DNA of 64,000 nucleotides from Pseudomonas chlororaphis. GTDB lineage: Bacteria; Pseudomonadota; Gammaproteobacteria; Pseudomonadales; Pseudomonadaceae. The translations under genes and the position numbers were made by a program. The notes beneath the pieces were generated by a model. The model was not told the origin of the DNA and did no database searches. It saw nothing but the letters and a program-made list of their open reading frames with translations. Of the stretch, positions 45,884 through 54,640 are shown piece after piece. Numbering within the stretch: position 1 is the stretch's first letter; the number at the start of each line of letters is the position of its first letter. Location: NCBI RefSeq assembly GCF_001921865.1, contig NZ_MSCT01000005.1:437001-501000 (forward strand), written 5' to 3'.

Positions 45884-46885
45884 ATGAATGATTTACAGCT
45901 CGACGATTTCAAGACCGATGAAAATGCTGCGATGGTGCTACTGGTCGACGACCAGGCAATGATCGGCGAGGCTGTGCGGCGTGGGTTGGCGAATGAAGAA
46001 AACATCGACTTCCATTTTTGCGCCGACCCTCACCAGGCCATTGCCCAGGCGATCCGCATCAAGCCGACGGTGATCCTACAAGACCTGGTGATGCCGGGGC
46101 TGGACGGGTTGACGCTGGTGCGTGAGTACCGCAACCACCCGGCGACCCAGAACATCCCGATCATCGTGCTTTCGACCAAGGAAGACCCGCTGATCAAGAG
46201 CGCGGCCTTTGCCGCCGGGGCCAACGACTATCTGGTCAAGCTACCGGACAACATCGAGCTGGTGGCGCGTATCCGCTACCACTCGCGTTCCTATATGACC
46301 CTGTTGCAGCGGGATGCGGCCTACCGCGCGCTACGCGTCAGCCAGCAGCAATTGCTCGACACCAACCTGGTGCTGCAACGCCTGATGAACTCCGATGGCC
46401 TGACCGGATTGTCCAACCGCCGGCACTTCGACGAGTACCTGGAGCTGGAGTGGCGCCGGGCAATGCGCGACCAGACCCAGCTGTCGCTGTTGATGATCGA
46501 TGTCGACTACTTCAAGTCGTACAACGACAACTTCGGCCACCTGGAGGGCGATGAAGCCTTGCGCAAGGTGGCGACGGCGATCCGCGATGCCAGCAGCCGA
46601 CCGTCGGACTTGCCAGCACGGTATGGCGGGGAGGAGTTCGCCCTGGTATTACCGAACACCTCGCCTGGCGGCGCGCGGCTGGTGGCCGAGAAACTGCGCC
46701 AGACCGTCGCCGCGCTGAAAATCCCGCACATTGCGCCGACCGAAGACGCCAGCCTGACCATCAGCATCGGTCTCTCGACCATGACGCCGCAGCCGAGCAC
46801 CAGCTACCGGCAATTGATCTCGGCGGCCGACAAGGGCCTGTATCTGGCCAAGCACAATGGCCGCAACCAGGTGGGAATAGAGTGA
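45884..46885 (+). CDS. wspR: Diguanylate cyclase response regulator WspR
   Basis: Output of the Wsp system: REC (about 18-140, phospho-acceptor Asp67 in VILQDLVMP), coiled stalk, and GGDEF domain (about 170-333) that makes c-di-GMP from two GTP. The active-site GGEEF is at 248-252, and an inhibitory I-site RPSD lies at the proper 5-residue spacing upstream (239-242). Length 333 is slightly shorter than P. aeruginosa WspR. It is last in wspABCDEFR; a small gap with a possible independent ribosome site separates it from wspF. All catalytic and feedback residues are intact. Confidence 0.96.
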   Translation: MNDLQLDDFKTDENAAMVLLVDDQAMIGEAVRRGLANEENIDFHFCADPHQAIAQAIRIKPTVILQDLVMPGLDGLTLVREYRNHPATQNIPIIVLSTKEDPLIKSAAFAAGANDYLVKLPDNIELVARIRYHSRSYMTLLQRDAAYRALRVSQQQLLDTNLVLQRLMNSDGLTGLSNRRHFDEYLELEWRRAMRDQTQLSLLMIDVDYFKSYNDNFGHLEGDEALRKVATAIRDASSRPSDLPARYGGEEFALVLPNTSPGGARLVAEKLRQTVAALKIPHIAPTEDASLTISIGLSTMTPQPSTSYRQLISAADKGLYLAKHNGRNQVGIE

Positions 46886-46948
46886 AAAAAACCGCTGTCG
46901 CAGGGGCCTAAAGCCGCCAGGCGGGCTGCCGCGCCAGCGTGATTACGT

Positions 46949-46954
46949 TATACT
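46949..46954 (+). promoter_or_regulatory. Candidate -10 box upstream of prfB
   Basis: TATACT lies 39 bp before the prfB ATG, after the end of the wsp operon. No strong -35 box is evident. Confidence 0.4.
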
Positions 46955-46993
46955 CGCCGGCTTTCAAAAGTTCGCCAACGAGTGCTGCCTGCC

Positions 46994-48089
46994 ATGGAAA
47001 TCAACCCGATCCTTAACACTATCAAGGACCTGTCCGAGCGCTCCGAAACTATTCGGGGGTATCTTTGACTACGATCAAAAGCATGAGCGTCTGACTGAAG
47101 TCAATCGCGAGCTTGAAGATCCGAACGTCTGGAACAAACCCGAATACGCCCAGGAACTGGGCCGCGAGCGGTCTGCGCTGGCGCAGATCGTCGAGACCCT
47201 GGACGAGCTGTCCGGTGGCCTGGCCGATTGCCGCGACCTGCTGGAGATGGCCGTCGAAGAAAACGACGAAGGCGCGGTAGGCGACGTGGTCGCCGAGCTG
47301 GCCCGTCTCGACGAGGCCCTGGCCAAGCTGGAATTCCGTCGCATGTTCAGCGGCGAGATGGACATGAACAACGCTTACCTGGACATCCAGGCCGGCTCCG
47401 GCGGCACCGAAGCCCAGGACTGGGCCAACATCCTGCTGCGCATGTACCTGCGCTGGGCCAGCAAGCGCGGCTTCGACGCCACCATCATGGAACTGTCCGA
47501 AGGCGAGGTCGCCGGCATCAAGGGCGCCACCGTGCACATCAAGGGCGAGTACGCCTTTGGCTGGCTGCGTACCGAGATCGGCGTGCACCGCCTGGTGCGC
47601 AAGAGCCCGTTCGACTCCGGCGCCCGTCGCCACACCTCGTTCTCCGCGGTATTCGTTTCGCCGGAAATCGACGACAAGGTGGAAATCGAAATCAACCCGG
47701 CAGACTTGCGGATCGACACCTATCGTTCCTCGGGTGCCGGCGGTCAGCACGTAAACACCACCGACTCGGCCGTACGTATCACCCACGTACCGACCAACAC
47801 TGTGGTCAGCTGCCAGAACGAACGTTCCCAGCACGCCAACAAGGACACCGCCATGAAAATGCTGCGGGCCAAGTTGTACGAGCAGGAGATGCAGAAACGC
47901 AACGCTGCTTCCCAGGCGCTGGAAGACACCAAGTCCGACATCGGCTGGGGTCACCAGATCCGTTCGTACGTGCTCGATGCTTCGCGGATCAAGGATCTGC
48001 GTACCAACATCGAACGCAGCGACTGTGACAAGGTGCTCGACGGCGATATCGACGAATACCTGGTGGCCAGCCTGAAGTCCGGGCTCTAA
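46994..48089 (+). CDS. prfB: Peptide chain release factor 2, with programmed +1 frameshift
   Basis: RF2 recognises UGA and UAA and triggers peptide release. Translation starts at 46994 ([20 protein letters not shown]). After codon 24 (CTT, 47063-47065) it meets an in-frame TGA at 47066-47068, so the ribosome slips +1 and continues from GAC at 47067 to the stop at 48089, yielding 364 residues. The RF2-specific SPF anticodon-like motif (RKSPFDSG) and catalytic GGQ ([12 protein letters not shown]) are present. A reading that starts only at a later ATG, such as 47247, would omit the N terminus. It is followed by lysS, as in many bacteria. Confidence 0.96.
47055..47069 (+). promoter_or_regulatory. 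prfB autoregulatory +1 frameshift signal
   Basis: A Shine-Dalgarno-like GGGGG (47055-47059) lies just before the slippery CTT TGA C (47063-47069). This is the standard RF2 autoregulation site: low RF2 leaves the UGA unread and favours +1 slippage. Confidence 0.95.
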
Positions 48090-48122
48090 GCCGCGACACC
48101 CATGCCGCGGGCGCGGCGCGCT

Positions 48123-48147
48123 TCTGTAGGAGCGAGGCTGGCCCGCG
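48123..48147. repeat. Single REP-like unit between prfB and lysS
   Basis: CTGTAGGAGCGAGGCTGGCCCGCGA is a degenerate copy of the REP unit seen at 21732-21756. It is followed by a GC-rich hairpin (CCCCGGCC/GGCCGGGG, about 48149-48168). Confidence 0.6.
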
Positions 48148-48199
48148 ATCCCCGGCCCAAGGCCGGGGGCAACGAACCTGTGATGGAAATTTTAAAGAC

Positions 48200-49699
48200 A
48201 TGAGCGACCTACAACTCGACCAGGCCCTGCAACAGGAAGAAAACACCCTGATCGCCCTGCGCAAGGAAAAGCTTGCCGCCGAGCGCGCCAAGGGCAATGC
48301 CTTCCCCAACGACTTCCGCCGCGACAACTACTGCAATGACCTGCAGAAGCAGTACGCGGACAAGACCAAGGAAGAGCTGGCCGAGGCTGCAATCCCGGTC
48401 AAGGTTGCCGGTCGCATCATGCTCAACCGTGGTTCGTTCATGGTGATCCAGGACATGACCGGGCGCATCCAGGTCTACGTCAACCGCAAGACCCTGTCCG
48501 AAGAAACCCTGGCCGCGGTGAAAACCTGGGACATGGGCGACATCATCGCCGCGGAAGGTACCCTGGCCCGTTCCGGCAAGGGCGACCTGTACGTCGAGAT
48601 GACCCAGGTGCGCCTGCTGACCAAGTCGCTGCGCCCGCTGCCGGACAAGCACCACGGCCTGACCGACACCGAGCAGCGCTATCGCCAGCGCTATGTCGAC
48701 CTGATCGTCAACGAAGACGTGCGCCAGACTTTCCGCGTGCGTTCGCAAGTCATCGCCCACATCCGCAGCTTCCTGATGCAACGCGACTTCCTGGAAGTGG
48801 AAACGCCGATGCTGCAGACCATTCCCGGCGGCGCGGCGGCCAAACCGTTCGAGACTCACCACAACGCCCTGGACATGGAAATGTTCCTGCGCATCGCGCC
48901 GGAGCTGTACCTCAAGCGCCTGGTGGTCGGTGGTTTCGAGAAAGTCTTCGAAATCAACCGCAACTTCCGGAACGAAGGCGTTTCGACCCGCCACAACCCT
49001 GAATTCACCATGTTGGAGTTCTACCAGGCCTACGCCGACTACGAAGACAACATGGACCTGACCGAAGAACTGTTCCGCGAGCTGGCGCAGTTGGTCCTGG
49101 GCAGCACCGACGTGCCGTACGGCGACAAGGTGTTCCACTTCGGCGAGCCGTTCGCCCGCCTGTCAGTGTTCGACTCGATCCTCAAGTACAACCCCGAGCT
49201 GACTGCCGATGATCTGAACGACATCGATAAGGCCCGCGCCATCGCCAAGAAGGCCGGGGCCAAAGTGCTCGGTTTCGAAGGCCTGGGCAAACTGCAGGTG
49301 ATGATTTTCGAGGAACTGGTCGAGCACAAGCTGGAACAGCCGCACTTCATTACCCAGTACCCGTTCGAGGTGTCGCCGCTGGCCCGTCGCAACGACGAGA
49401 ACCCTAACGTGACCGACCGTTTCGAGCTGTTCATCGGCGGCCGCGAAATCGCCAACGCCTACTCCGAGTTGAATGACGCGGAAGACCAGGCCGAGCGTTT
49501 CATGGCCCAGGTGGCCGACAAGGACGCCGGTGACGACGAAGCCATGCATTACGATGCCGACTTCGTTCGCGCCCTGGAGTACGGCATGCCGCCGACGGCT
49601 GGCGAAGGTATCGGTATCGACCGTCTGGTGATGCTGCTGACCAACTCCCCGTCGATCCGCGACGTGATCCTGTTCCCGCACATGCGGCCGCAAGCGTAA
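48200..49699 (+). CDS. lysS: Lysyl-tRNA synthetase (class II)
   Basis: Charges tRNA-Lys. The 499-residue product has the N-terminal OB-fold anticodon-binding domain (about 60-145, [20 protein letters not shown]) and the class II catalytic domain. Motif 2 is [20 protein letters not shown], and motif 3 is [13 protein letters not shown] near the C terminus. It lies 110 bp after prfB with a REP between. A strong terminator follows. Confidence 0.97.
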   Translation: MSDLQLDQALQQEENTLIALRKEKLAAERAKGNAFPNDFRRDNYCNDLQKQYADKTKEELAEAAIPVKVAGRIMLNRGSFMVIQDMTGRIQVYVNRKTLSEETLAAVKTWDMGDIIAAEGTLARSGKGDLYVEMTQVRLLTKSLRPLPDKHHGLTDTEQRYRQRYVDLIVNEDVRQTFRVRSQVIAHIRSFLMQRDFLEVETPMLQTIPGGAAAKPFETHHNALDMEMFLRIAPELYLKRLVVGGFEKVFEINRNFRNEGVSTRHNPEFTMLEFYQAYADYEDNMDLTEELFRELAQLVLGSTDVPYGDKVFHFGEPFARLSVFDSILKYNPELTADDLNDIDKARAIAKKAGAKVLGFEGLGKLQVMIFEELVEHKLEQPHFITQYPFEVSPLARRNDENPNVTDRFELFIGGREIANAYSELNDAEDQAERFMAQVADKDAGDDEAMHYDADFVRALEYGMPPTAGEGIGIDRLVMLLTNSPSIRDVILFPHMRPQA

Positions 49700-49713
49700 C
49701 GCTGTTGAACAAG

Positions 49714-49742
49714 AAGCCGCCGCTAACAGGCGGCTTTTTATT
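49714..49742 (+). terminator. Intrinsic terminator after lysS
   Basis: AAGCCGCC/GGCGGCTT stem (8 bp) followed by TTTATTG, 15 bp after the lysS stop. Confidence 0.88.
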
Positions 49743-49800
49743 GTCTGTGTGGCACTGACGTACTGCTTTTTTCATTTTTTATGTGAGAGGAATACCTGTC

Positions 49801-50517
49801 GTGAACCGTGCAATTGCTCAAGAAGGTGCAGCTGGCATCGCCACTGCGGTCGCTGAAAGTGTTCAGTACCAGGGCCGCAAGGCCAGCCGACAGGGCAGTG
49901 AGCAACGTCGCCAGGATATTCTCGACGCGGCCATGCGTATTGTCGTGCGCGACGGCGTGCGTGCCGTGCGCCATCGTGCGGTAGCCGCCGAGGCCGGGGT
50001 GCCGCTGTCGGCCACCACCTACTACTTCAAGGATATCGATGACCTGCTCACCGATACCTTCGCCCAATACGTGGAGCGCAGCGCCGCTTTCATGGCCAAG
50101 CTCTGGGCCAACAACGAAGGCCTGCTGCGGGAAATGGTCGCCTATGGCGACGGCAGCCCGGACTCCCGCGCGCAACTGGCCGATGACATCGCCCGCCTGA
50201 CCGCCGACTACGTGCAACGGCAATTGCATAACCGCCGCGAGCACCTGATGGCTGAACAGGCGTTTCGCCAGGAAGCCCTGCTCAATCCGCGCCTGGCGCT
50301 GCTGGTGCGTTCCCACCAGCAGATCTTGCTGCACGGCACTTGCCAGTTTTTCCAGGTCCTGGGTTCGCGCGAGCCGCAACAGGATGCCAAAGTGTTGACG
50401 GCTATAATCGGACGGATGGAATATCAGGGCCTGCTCAACGGCGCAGAGCCCCAGGCCGAGGAAGACATGCTGGGAATCCTCACCCGGTACATGCACCTGG
50501 TACTGGATTCGGTGTGA
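49801..50517 (+). CDS. TetR-family transcriptional regulator
   Basis: The product, 238 residues from the GTG at 49801 (VNRAIAQEGAAGIATAVAES), is preceded by GAGAGGAA. An Arg-rich start to the domain (KASRQGSEQRRQDILDAAMR) leads into the TetR helix-turn-helix at about 40-85 (VRHRAVAAEAGVPLSATTYY). The C-terminal ligand/dimerisation region (about 95-238) gives no substrate clue. It is upstream of a lipoprotein and a DUF1704 gene, in the same orientation. Confidence 0.87.
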   Translation: MNRAIAQEGAAGIATAVAESVQYQGRKASRQGSEQRRQDILDAAMRIVVRDGVRAVRHRAVAAEAGVPLSATTYYFKDIDDLLTDTFAQYVERSAAFMAKLWANNEGLLREMVAYGDGSPDSRAQLADDIARLTADYVQRQLHNRREHLMAEQAFRQEALLNPRLALLVRSHQQILLHGTCQFFQVLGSREPQQDAKVLTAIIGRMEYQGLLNGAEPQAEEDMLGILTRYMHLVLDSV

Positions 50518-50530
50518 TGCGGTCCCTGTA

Positions 50531-50549
50531 GCAGGCCGGTGTGGCCTGC
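50531..50549. repeat. Small hairpin after the TetR gene
   Basis: GCAGGCC/GGCCTGC with loop GGTGT, just after CCTGTA, looks like a minor REP-type unit. There is no T-run. Confidence 0.45.
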
Positions 50550-50576
50550 CATCGATTGGCGCGAAGGGAGTGTCGA

Positions 50577-51122
50577 ATGAAAGCCTGGCGTGTCGTGATC
50601 GCCTTGTCGTTCCTGCTGCTCAGCGGTTGCCTGGTGTCCTTCAAGGACCCTTTGCCGGCCGATCAGGCGGCGCCCGCGGCGTTGCTGGGCAAATGGACCA
50701 GCAAGGATGCCTGGGGCGAACCGTTGACCTTGCAGTTGAGCCGTATCGGCGACAACCGCTACAAGGCCGTCACGTCCGCCAAGGGCAAACCGCAGCAGCA
50801 CGACACCTACGAGTTCACCGTGTCCCGTCATGGCAGCCGCTGGTACCTCTCGGCGGCGGTGCCGCAGGCGCTTGGCGGGCACTTCACCATCGCCGGTTTC
50901 GAGTTGACCGACAAGCACGAACTGGTGCTCTACCAGCTCGATCTCGAGCAGATCAATCAGGCCCGCGGACAGAACGTCCTGCAGGGCCAGCTGTTCGATA
51001 CCAAGGACGGCGAAGGCGTGCTGATCGACAGCCCGCTGCCACAGGTCTTTGCCTATCTGGACGATCCCGCCAACTCCGACGTGTTCGTCGAGGCGGCGCG
51101 CTTCCAGCGCTCAGGCAAGTAA
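50577..51122 (+). CDS. Predicted lipoprotein, conserved hypothetical
   Basis: A 181-residue protein whose N terminus (MKAWRVVIALSFLLLSGCLV) is a lipoprotein signal with lipobox LLSGC at residues 14-18. The mature part contains GKWTSKDAWGEPLTLQLSRI and looks beta-rich. I chose the ATG at 50577 because it gives a canonical signal; upstream in-frame codons do not. Function unknown. It lies between the TetR regulator and the DUF1704 gene, with a 32-bp gap to the latter, so it is probably in the same unit. Confidence 0.82.
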   Translation: MKAWRVVIALSFLLLSGCLVSFKDPLPADQAAPAALLGKWTSKDAWGEPLTLQLSRIGDNRYKAVTSAKGKPQQHDTYEFTVSRHGSRWYLSAAVPQALGGHFTIAGFELTDKHELVLYQLDLEQINQARGQNVLQGQLFDTKDGEGVLIDSPLPQVFAYLDDPANSDVFVEAARFQRSGK

Positions 51123-51154
51123 ACGCGGTACAGACGTTTTAACAGGAGTTTGGG

Positions 51155-52432
51155 GTGGACGATTACCAGCAGACGATACGCACCTTGTCCGATCGCATTG
51201 TGCTGGCGCAAACGCCGATCCGGGTACTGGATGCGGTGAAGTGGGATGAGAACATCCGCAAAGGTTTCCTCAAGGCCAAGGGCAAGGAAATGCCGGCGGT
51301 GGACCGTGCTTACTATGCCGGCCGGCCGCTGTCTTTCGACTCCAGCGCGGTGAAGCTGGAGTTCCAGAACATCGAGCGCGACATCACCCGGCAACTGGGC
51401 CAGTTCAATCCGGTCGGGCAGATCATGCGCCGCATGTGCAAGGAATACCGCATGGTGGTGCGGATGCTCGAGGCTCGGGGCACCGAGGATTTCGGGCTGA
51501 TTTCCCAGGAACTCTACGGCGCCGCCTCCGACGCTTTCCATGCCGGCGACCCGACCCTGGCCGACCTCGGTCTGATGCTTTCCGATTACCTGAACAACAT
51601 CGACGGCCGCGGCGACCTCAAGGACGAACCCAAGACCCTGAGCGCCAAGGACGCCGTCAACCTGCTGCAAAGCCGGCTGAACAAGGTCTTCGGCGAAGCC
51701 GAGGAAACCATCCGGGTCTTCGAGTCCGACGGTATCGTCGCCGACGCTGCGGCCGGCGCCGACTACATCAAGATCCGCGCCGACGCGCTGTTCAACGATC
51801 GCGATGTGCGCGCCCTGGAAGTCCACGAGGGCCTGGTGCACGTGGGCACCACGCTGAACGGCCTGAACCAGCCGATCTGCACCTTCCTGTCCAAGGGCCC
51901 GCCCTCGTCGACCGTGACCCAGGAAGGCCTGGCGATCCTGATGGAAATCATCACCTTCGCCTCCTACCCGAGCCGCCTGCGCAAACTGACCAACCGCACC
52001 CGCGCCATTCACATGGTGGAGGAGGGCGCGGATTTCCTGCAGGTGTTCGAGTTCTTCCGCGAGCAGGGTTTCGAAATGGCTGAAAGCTACGGCAACGCCA
52101 GCCGGGTGTTCCGCGGTTCGGTGCCGACCGGCCTGCCATTCACCAAAGACTTGTCCTACCTCAAGGGCTTCATCATGGTTTACAACTACATTCAGTTGGC
52201 CGTGCGCAAGGGCAAGCTCGAACAGGTGCCGTTGCTGTTCTGCGGCAAGACCACCCTGGAAGACATGCGTACCCTGCGCCAGCTGGTGGACGAAGGCCTG
52301 GTGGTGCCGCCCAAGTACCTGCCCGACCAGTTCCGCGACATGAATGCGCTGTCGGCCTGGATGTGTTTCTCCAACTTCCTCAACCACCTGAGCCTGGACC
52401 GGATCGAGGCGGATTACTCGAACATCCTGTAA
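51155..52432 (+). CDS. DUF1704 / 'QEGLA' family protein, HExxxH metallopeptidase-like
   Basis: A 425-residue protein annotated in databases as flavohemoglobin-expression-modulating QEGLA family. The GTG start at 51155 follows AGGAG. A zinc-peptidase-like HExxxH (His224-Glu225-His229 in VHEGLVHVG) is followed by QEGLA (from Gln256). This pair is the family hallmark; the eukaryotic relative MATCAP uses a related HExxxH as tubulin tyrosine carboxypeptidase. No signal peptide is visible. The substrate in bacteria is unknown, and the flavohemoglobin name reflects a gene-expression effect, not enzymology. The gene is downstream of a lipoprotein and upstream of a lipo-hydrolase. Confidence 0.85.
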   Translation: MDDYQQTIRTLSDRIVLAQTPIRVLDAVKWDENIRKGFLKAKGKEMPAVDRAYYAGRPLSFDSSAVKLEFQNIERDITRQLGQFNPVGQIMRRMCKEYRMVVRMLEARGTEDFGLISQELYGAASDAFHAGDPTLADLGLMLSDYLNNIDGRGDLKDEPKTLSAKDAVNLLQSRLNKVFGEAEETIRVFESDGIVADAAAGADYIKIRADALFNDRDVRALEVHEGLVHVGTTLNGLNQPICTFLSKGPPSSTVTQEGLAILMEIITFASYPSRLRKLTNRTRAIHMVEEGADFLQVFEFFREQGFEMAESYGNASRVFRGSVPTGLPFTKDLSYLKGFIMVYNYIQLAVRKGKLEQVPLLFCGKTTLEDMRTLRQLVDEGLVVPPKYLPDQFRDMNALSAWMCFSNFLNHLSLDRIEADYSNIL

Positions 52433-52435
52433 TCA

Positions 52436-52459
52436 CCTCCATAAATGGGGTCGTTTTTT
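52436..52459 (+). terminator. Weak terminator after the DUF1704 gene
   Basis: CTCCA/TGGGG forms a short stem (with one G-T pair), followed 3 bp later by TTTTTT. The structure is weak but in the right place. Confidence 0.4.
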
Positions 52460-52485
52460 CACCCTCTGCATAAGGCTTCGAACGG

Positions 52486-53403
52486 ATGAGACTCCTCGGC
52501 ATTGCCTGCCTGCTACTGACCCTGAGCGGTTGCAGCTCGCTGCTGTTCTATCCGGAGCGCGGCTTGCCGTTCACCCCGGACAAGGCCGGGCTCGACTATC
52601 GCGACGTTACCTTGAGCGCCGCCGACGGCACCCGCTTGCACGCCTGGTGGCTGCCGGCGAAGGCCGGGGTGGCGGTCAAGGGCACGGTGCTGCACCTGCA
52701 CGGCAACGGCGGCAACCTGTCGGGGCATCTGGGTGGTAGTTGGTGGTTGCCGGAGCAGGGCTACCAGGTGCTGCTGGTGGATTACCGCGGTTACGGGGTG
52801 TCACAGGGCGAACCGAGCCTGCCGGCGATCTACCAGGATCTCGACGCGGCGTTCCAGTGGCTGGACCGCGCGCCCGAGGTCCAGGGCAAGCCGCTGATCG
52901 TCCTCGGCCAGAGCCTGGGTGGTGCCCTGGCCATCCACTATCTGGTGGAGCAGCATCCGGAGCGCCAGCGCCAGCTCAAGGCCATTGTCTTCGACGGAGT
53001 GCCGGCCAGTTACCGCGACGTGGGCCGTTTCGCCCTGAGCACGTCCTGGCTGACCTGGCCGTTCCAGGTGCCGCTGTCCTGGCTGGTGCCGGACGGCGAC
53101 AGTGCGATCAACGCCATGGCGCGCCTCGACGGCGTGCCCAAGCTGATCTACCACAGCATCGACGATTCGCTCGTGCCGCTTTCCAACGGCATCCGCCTGT
53201 ATCAAGCTGCGCCGCCGCCCAGGGTCCTGCAATTGACCCGCGGCGGGCATGTGCAGACCTTCGCCGACCCGGTCTGGCGCCAGGTCATGCTGCGTTATCT
53301 TGACGACCCACAGCATTTCAACGGATTGCGCCGCCTGGGCGAAATCCCGAATTACCCCGCACCCTCGAACCCAGAGATTGAACCTCCAGAGAGTCCGCAA
53401 TGA
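52486..53403 (+). CDS. Lipoprotein alpha/beta hydrolase
   Basis: A membrane-anchored serine hydrolase, 305 residues. The signal with lipobox is at LLLTLSGCSS (residues about 7-16). The nucleophile elbow is GQSLGGAL, the acid Asp lies in SIDDSLVPLSNG and the His in TRGGHVQTFAD. It resembles YfhR/BEM46-type hydrolases. Its stop overlaps the next ATG by 4 bp. Substrate unknown. Confidence 0.85.
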   Translation: MRLLGIACLLLTLSGCSSLLFYPERGLPFTPDKAGLDYRDVTLSAADGTRLHAWWLPAKAGVAVKGTVLHLHGNGGNLSGHLGGSWWLPEQGYQVLLVDYRGYGVSQGEPSLPAIYQDLDAAFQWLDRAPEVQGKPLIVLGQSLGGALAIHYLVEQHPERQRQLKAIVFDGVPASYRDVGRFALSTSWLTWPFQVPLSWLVPDGDSAINAMARLDGVPKLIYHSIDDSLVPLSNGIRLYQAAPPPRVLQLTRGGHVQTFADPVWRQVMLRYLDDPQHFNGLRRLGEIPNYPAPSNPEIEPPESPQ

Positions 53404-53726
53404 GTGAAGAACGTAACGCCATCCCCCTGATCCTCACCGGTATCGGCAGCATCATCGGCACCGTGGCGTGCCTGTGGTACTACGGCTACCTGCATTTCGC
53501 CAAGCCGGAAGATGCGTTGTTGCTCAGCGACTTCACCATGCTCAAGACCGTGCCCGGCGAAGACTACAAGGTCTCGCTGGAGCCGGCGGCGCAAGTGGCG
53601 CAGTGCGTCGATGGCGTGCTGGTGCTGTTCGACACCGAGCAGAAAGGGCTGACTGGCGTGTTGGTCAACAACAAGAAGCGCGCCGTGCGCTGCATGGGCC
53701 AGGAAACCCCGCAGCTGGAGCAGTGA
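53400..53726 (+). CDS. Small membrane protein, hypothetical
   Basis: The 108-residue product is translationally coupled to the lipo-hydrolase (4-bp ATGA overlap). A single hydrophobic segment (ILTGIGSIIGTVACLWYYGY, about 11-30) is followed by a soluble part rich in short strands (VSLEPAAQVAQCVDGVLVLF). A hallmark domain is not recognised. A conserved-looking pairing with the hydrolase suggests a shared envelope role, inferred only from overlap. Confidence 0.7.
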   Translation: MSEERNAIPLILTGIGSIIGTVACLWYYGYLHFAKPEDALLLSDFTMLKTVPGEDYKVSLEPAAQVAQCVDGVLVLFDTEQKGLTGVLVNNKKRAVRCMGQETPQLEQ

Positions 53727-53750
53727 CCCACGGCGATCCGCCGGCCGGAT

Positions 53751-53787
53751 AAAAAAAGCCCCGCCGATAATGGCGGGGCTTTTTTAT
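53751..53787. terminator. Bidirectional intrinsic terminator
   Basis: AAAAAAAGCCCCGCC and GGCGGGGCTTTTTT arms (loop GATAAT) give T-runs on both strands, between the small membrane protein gene and the convergent OmpA-like gene. Confidence 0.92.
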
Positions 53788-53797
53788 TGCGCCGGGC

Positions 53798-54586
53798 TTA
53801 GTTGGCGCTGATCGCCGAACGTGGCGCGACCGGCTGGTTGTCGTTAGAAATGGTGACTTCCACGCGACGGTTCATGGCGCGACCGGACACGCTGCCGTTG
53901 TCGGCAACCGGGTATTCCTTGCCGTAGCCCTGGGCGACGATGCGGGCCGGATCGACCCCCATCTTGATCAGGGCGACTTGCACCGACGTGGCGCGACGCT
54001 CCGACAGCGACTGGTTATAGGCCGCGGCGCCGGTGCTGTCGGTGTAGCCCTCGACTATCACCTTGCGATCGGGGTTGTCGCGCAGGAACTGCGCCAGCTT
54101 GTTGATGTTGACCAGGCCGCTGGATTTCAGGTCGGCCTTGTTGGTGGCGAACAGCACATCGCCGAAGGTCACCAGCGTGCCGCGGTCGGTCTGCTTGGCG
54201 TTGAGGCTCGATTGCAGTTGCTTGATCTGCGCGTCGCGAGCGTCGAGGAGCGCCTTGGCGCGCTGGTCGCCGGCGTCCTTGAGCTGGGTTTCGGCGGTGC
54301 GCAGGGCAATGGTCTGCTTGGCCACTTCAATCCGCTGGTTGGTCAGGTAGGCCAGCTGGTCGACCTTTTTCTCGTTGTCCTTGTTCAGGTAGGCCTTGTC
54401 GGCCTTGTCCAGCCATTCGCTGGCGTCCTTGGTTTCCAGCGCCGCCACCTTGGTGGCTTGCGGGTTGGCCTGCAGCGCGGAGAAGTTGGTCCGGGCATTT
54501 TCCAGGTTCGCGTTCGGCGGGGTGGAGCATGCCGCCAGCGCCACGCTCATGGCCAACAGGGCAGGGATCATCAGTTGTTTACGCAT
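53798..54586 (-). CDS. lptF: OmpA-family lipoprotein (LptF-like)
   Basis: Outer-membrane lipoprotein of 262 residues. The lipobox is VALAACST (Cys about residue 20). The N-terminal helical DUF4398-like region (about 25-130) precedes an OmpA peptidoglycan-binding domain (about 140-250, with VIVEGYTDSTGAAAYNQSLS and AMNRRVEV). It matches the Pseudomonas lipotoxin LptF, which in P. aeruginosa is AlgU-dependent. The upstream DUF4398 gene, 54 bp away on the same strand, probably shares its promoter. Confidence 0.85.
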   Translation of the reverse strand: MRKQLMIPALLAMSVALAACSTPPNANLENARTNFSALQANPQATKVAALETKDASEWLDKADKAYLNKDNEKKVDQLAYLTNQRIEVAKQTIALRTAETQLKDAGDQRAKALLDARDAQIKQLQSSLNAKQTDRGTLVTFGDVLFATNKADLKSSGLVNINKLAQFLRDNPDRKVIVEGYTDSTGAAAYNQSLSERRATSVQVALIKMGVDPARIVAQGYGKEYPVADNGSVSGRAMNRRVEVTISNDNQPVAPRSAISAN

Positions 54587-54640
54587 AATGGTTTCGTCCT
54601 TTCAATCGATTGCGGATACGTGGGAATCGGCGCCAGCGGC

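Noticed and set aside
47066..47068. In-frame stop in prfB as evidence for a pseudogene
   Set aside because: The CTT TGA C context with an upstream GGGGG element is the standard RF2 frameshift, and both halves are conserved.
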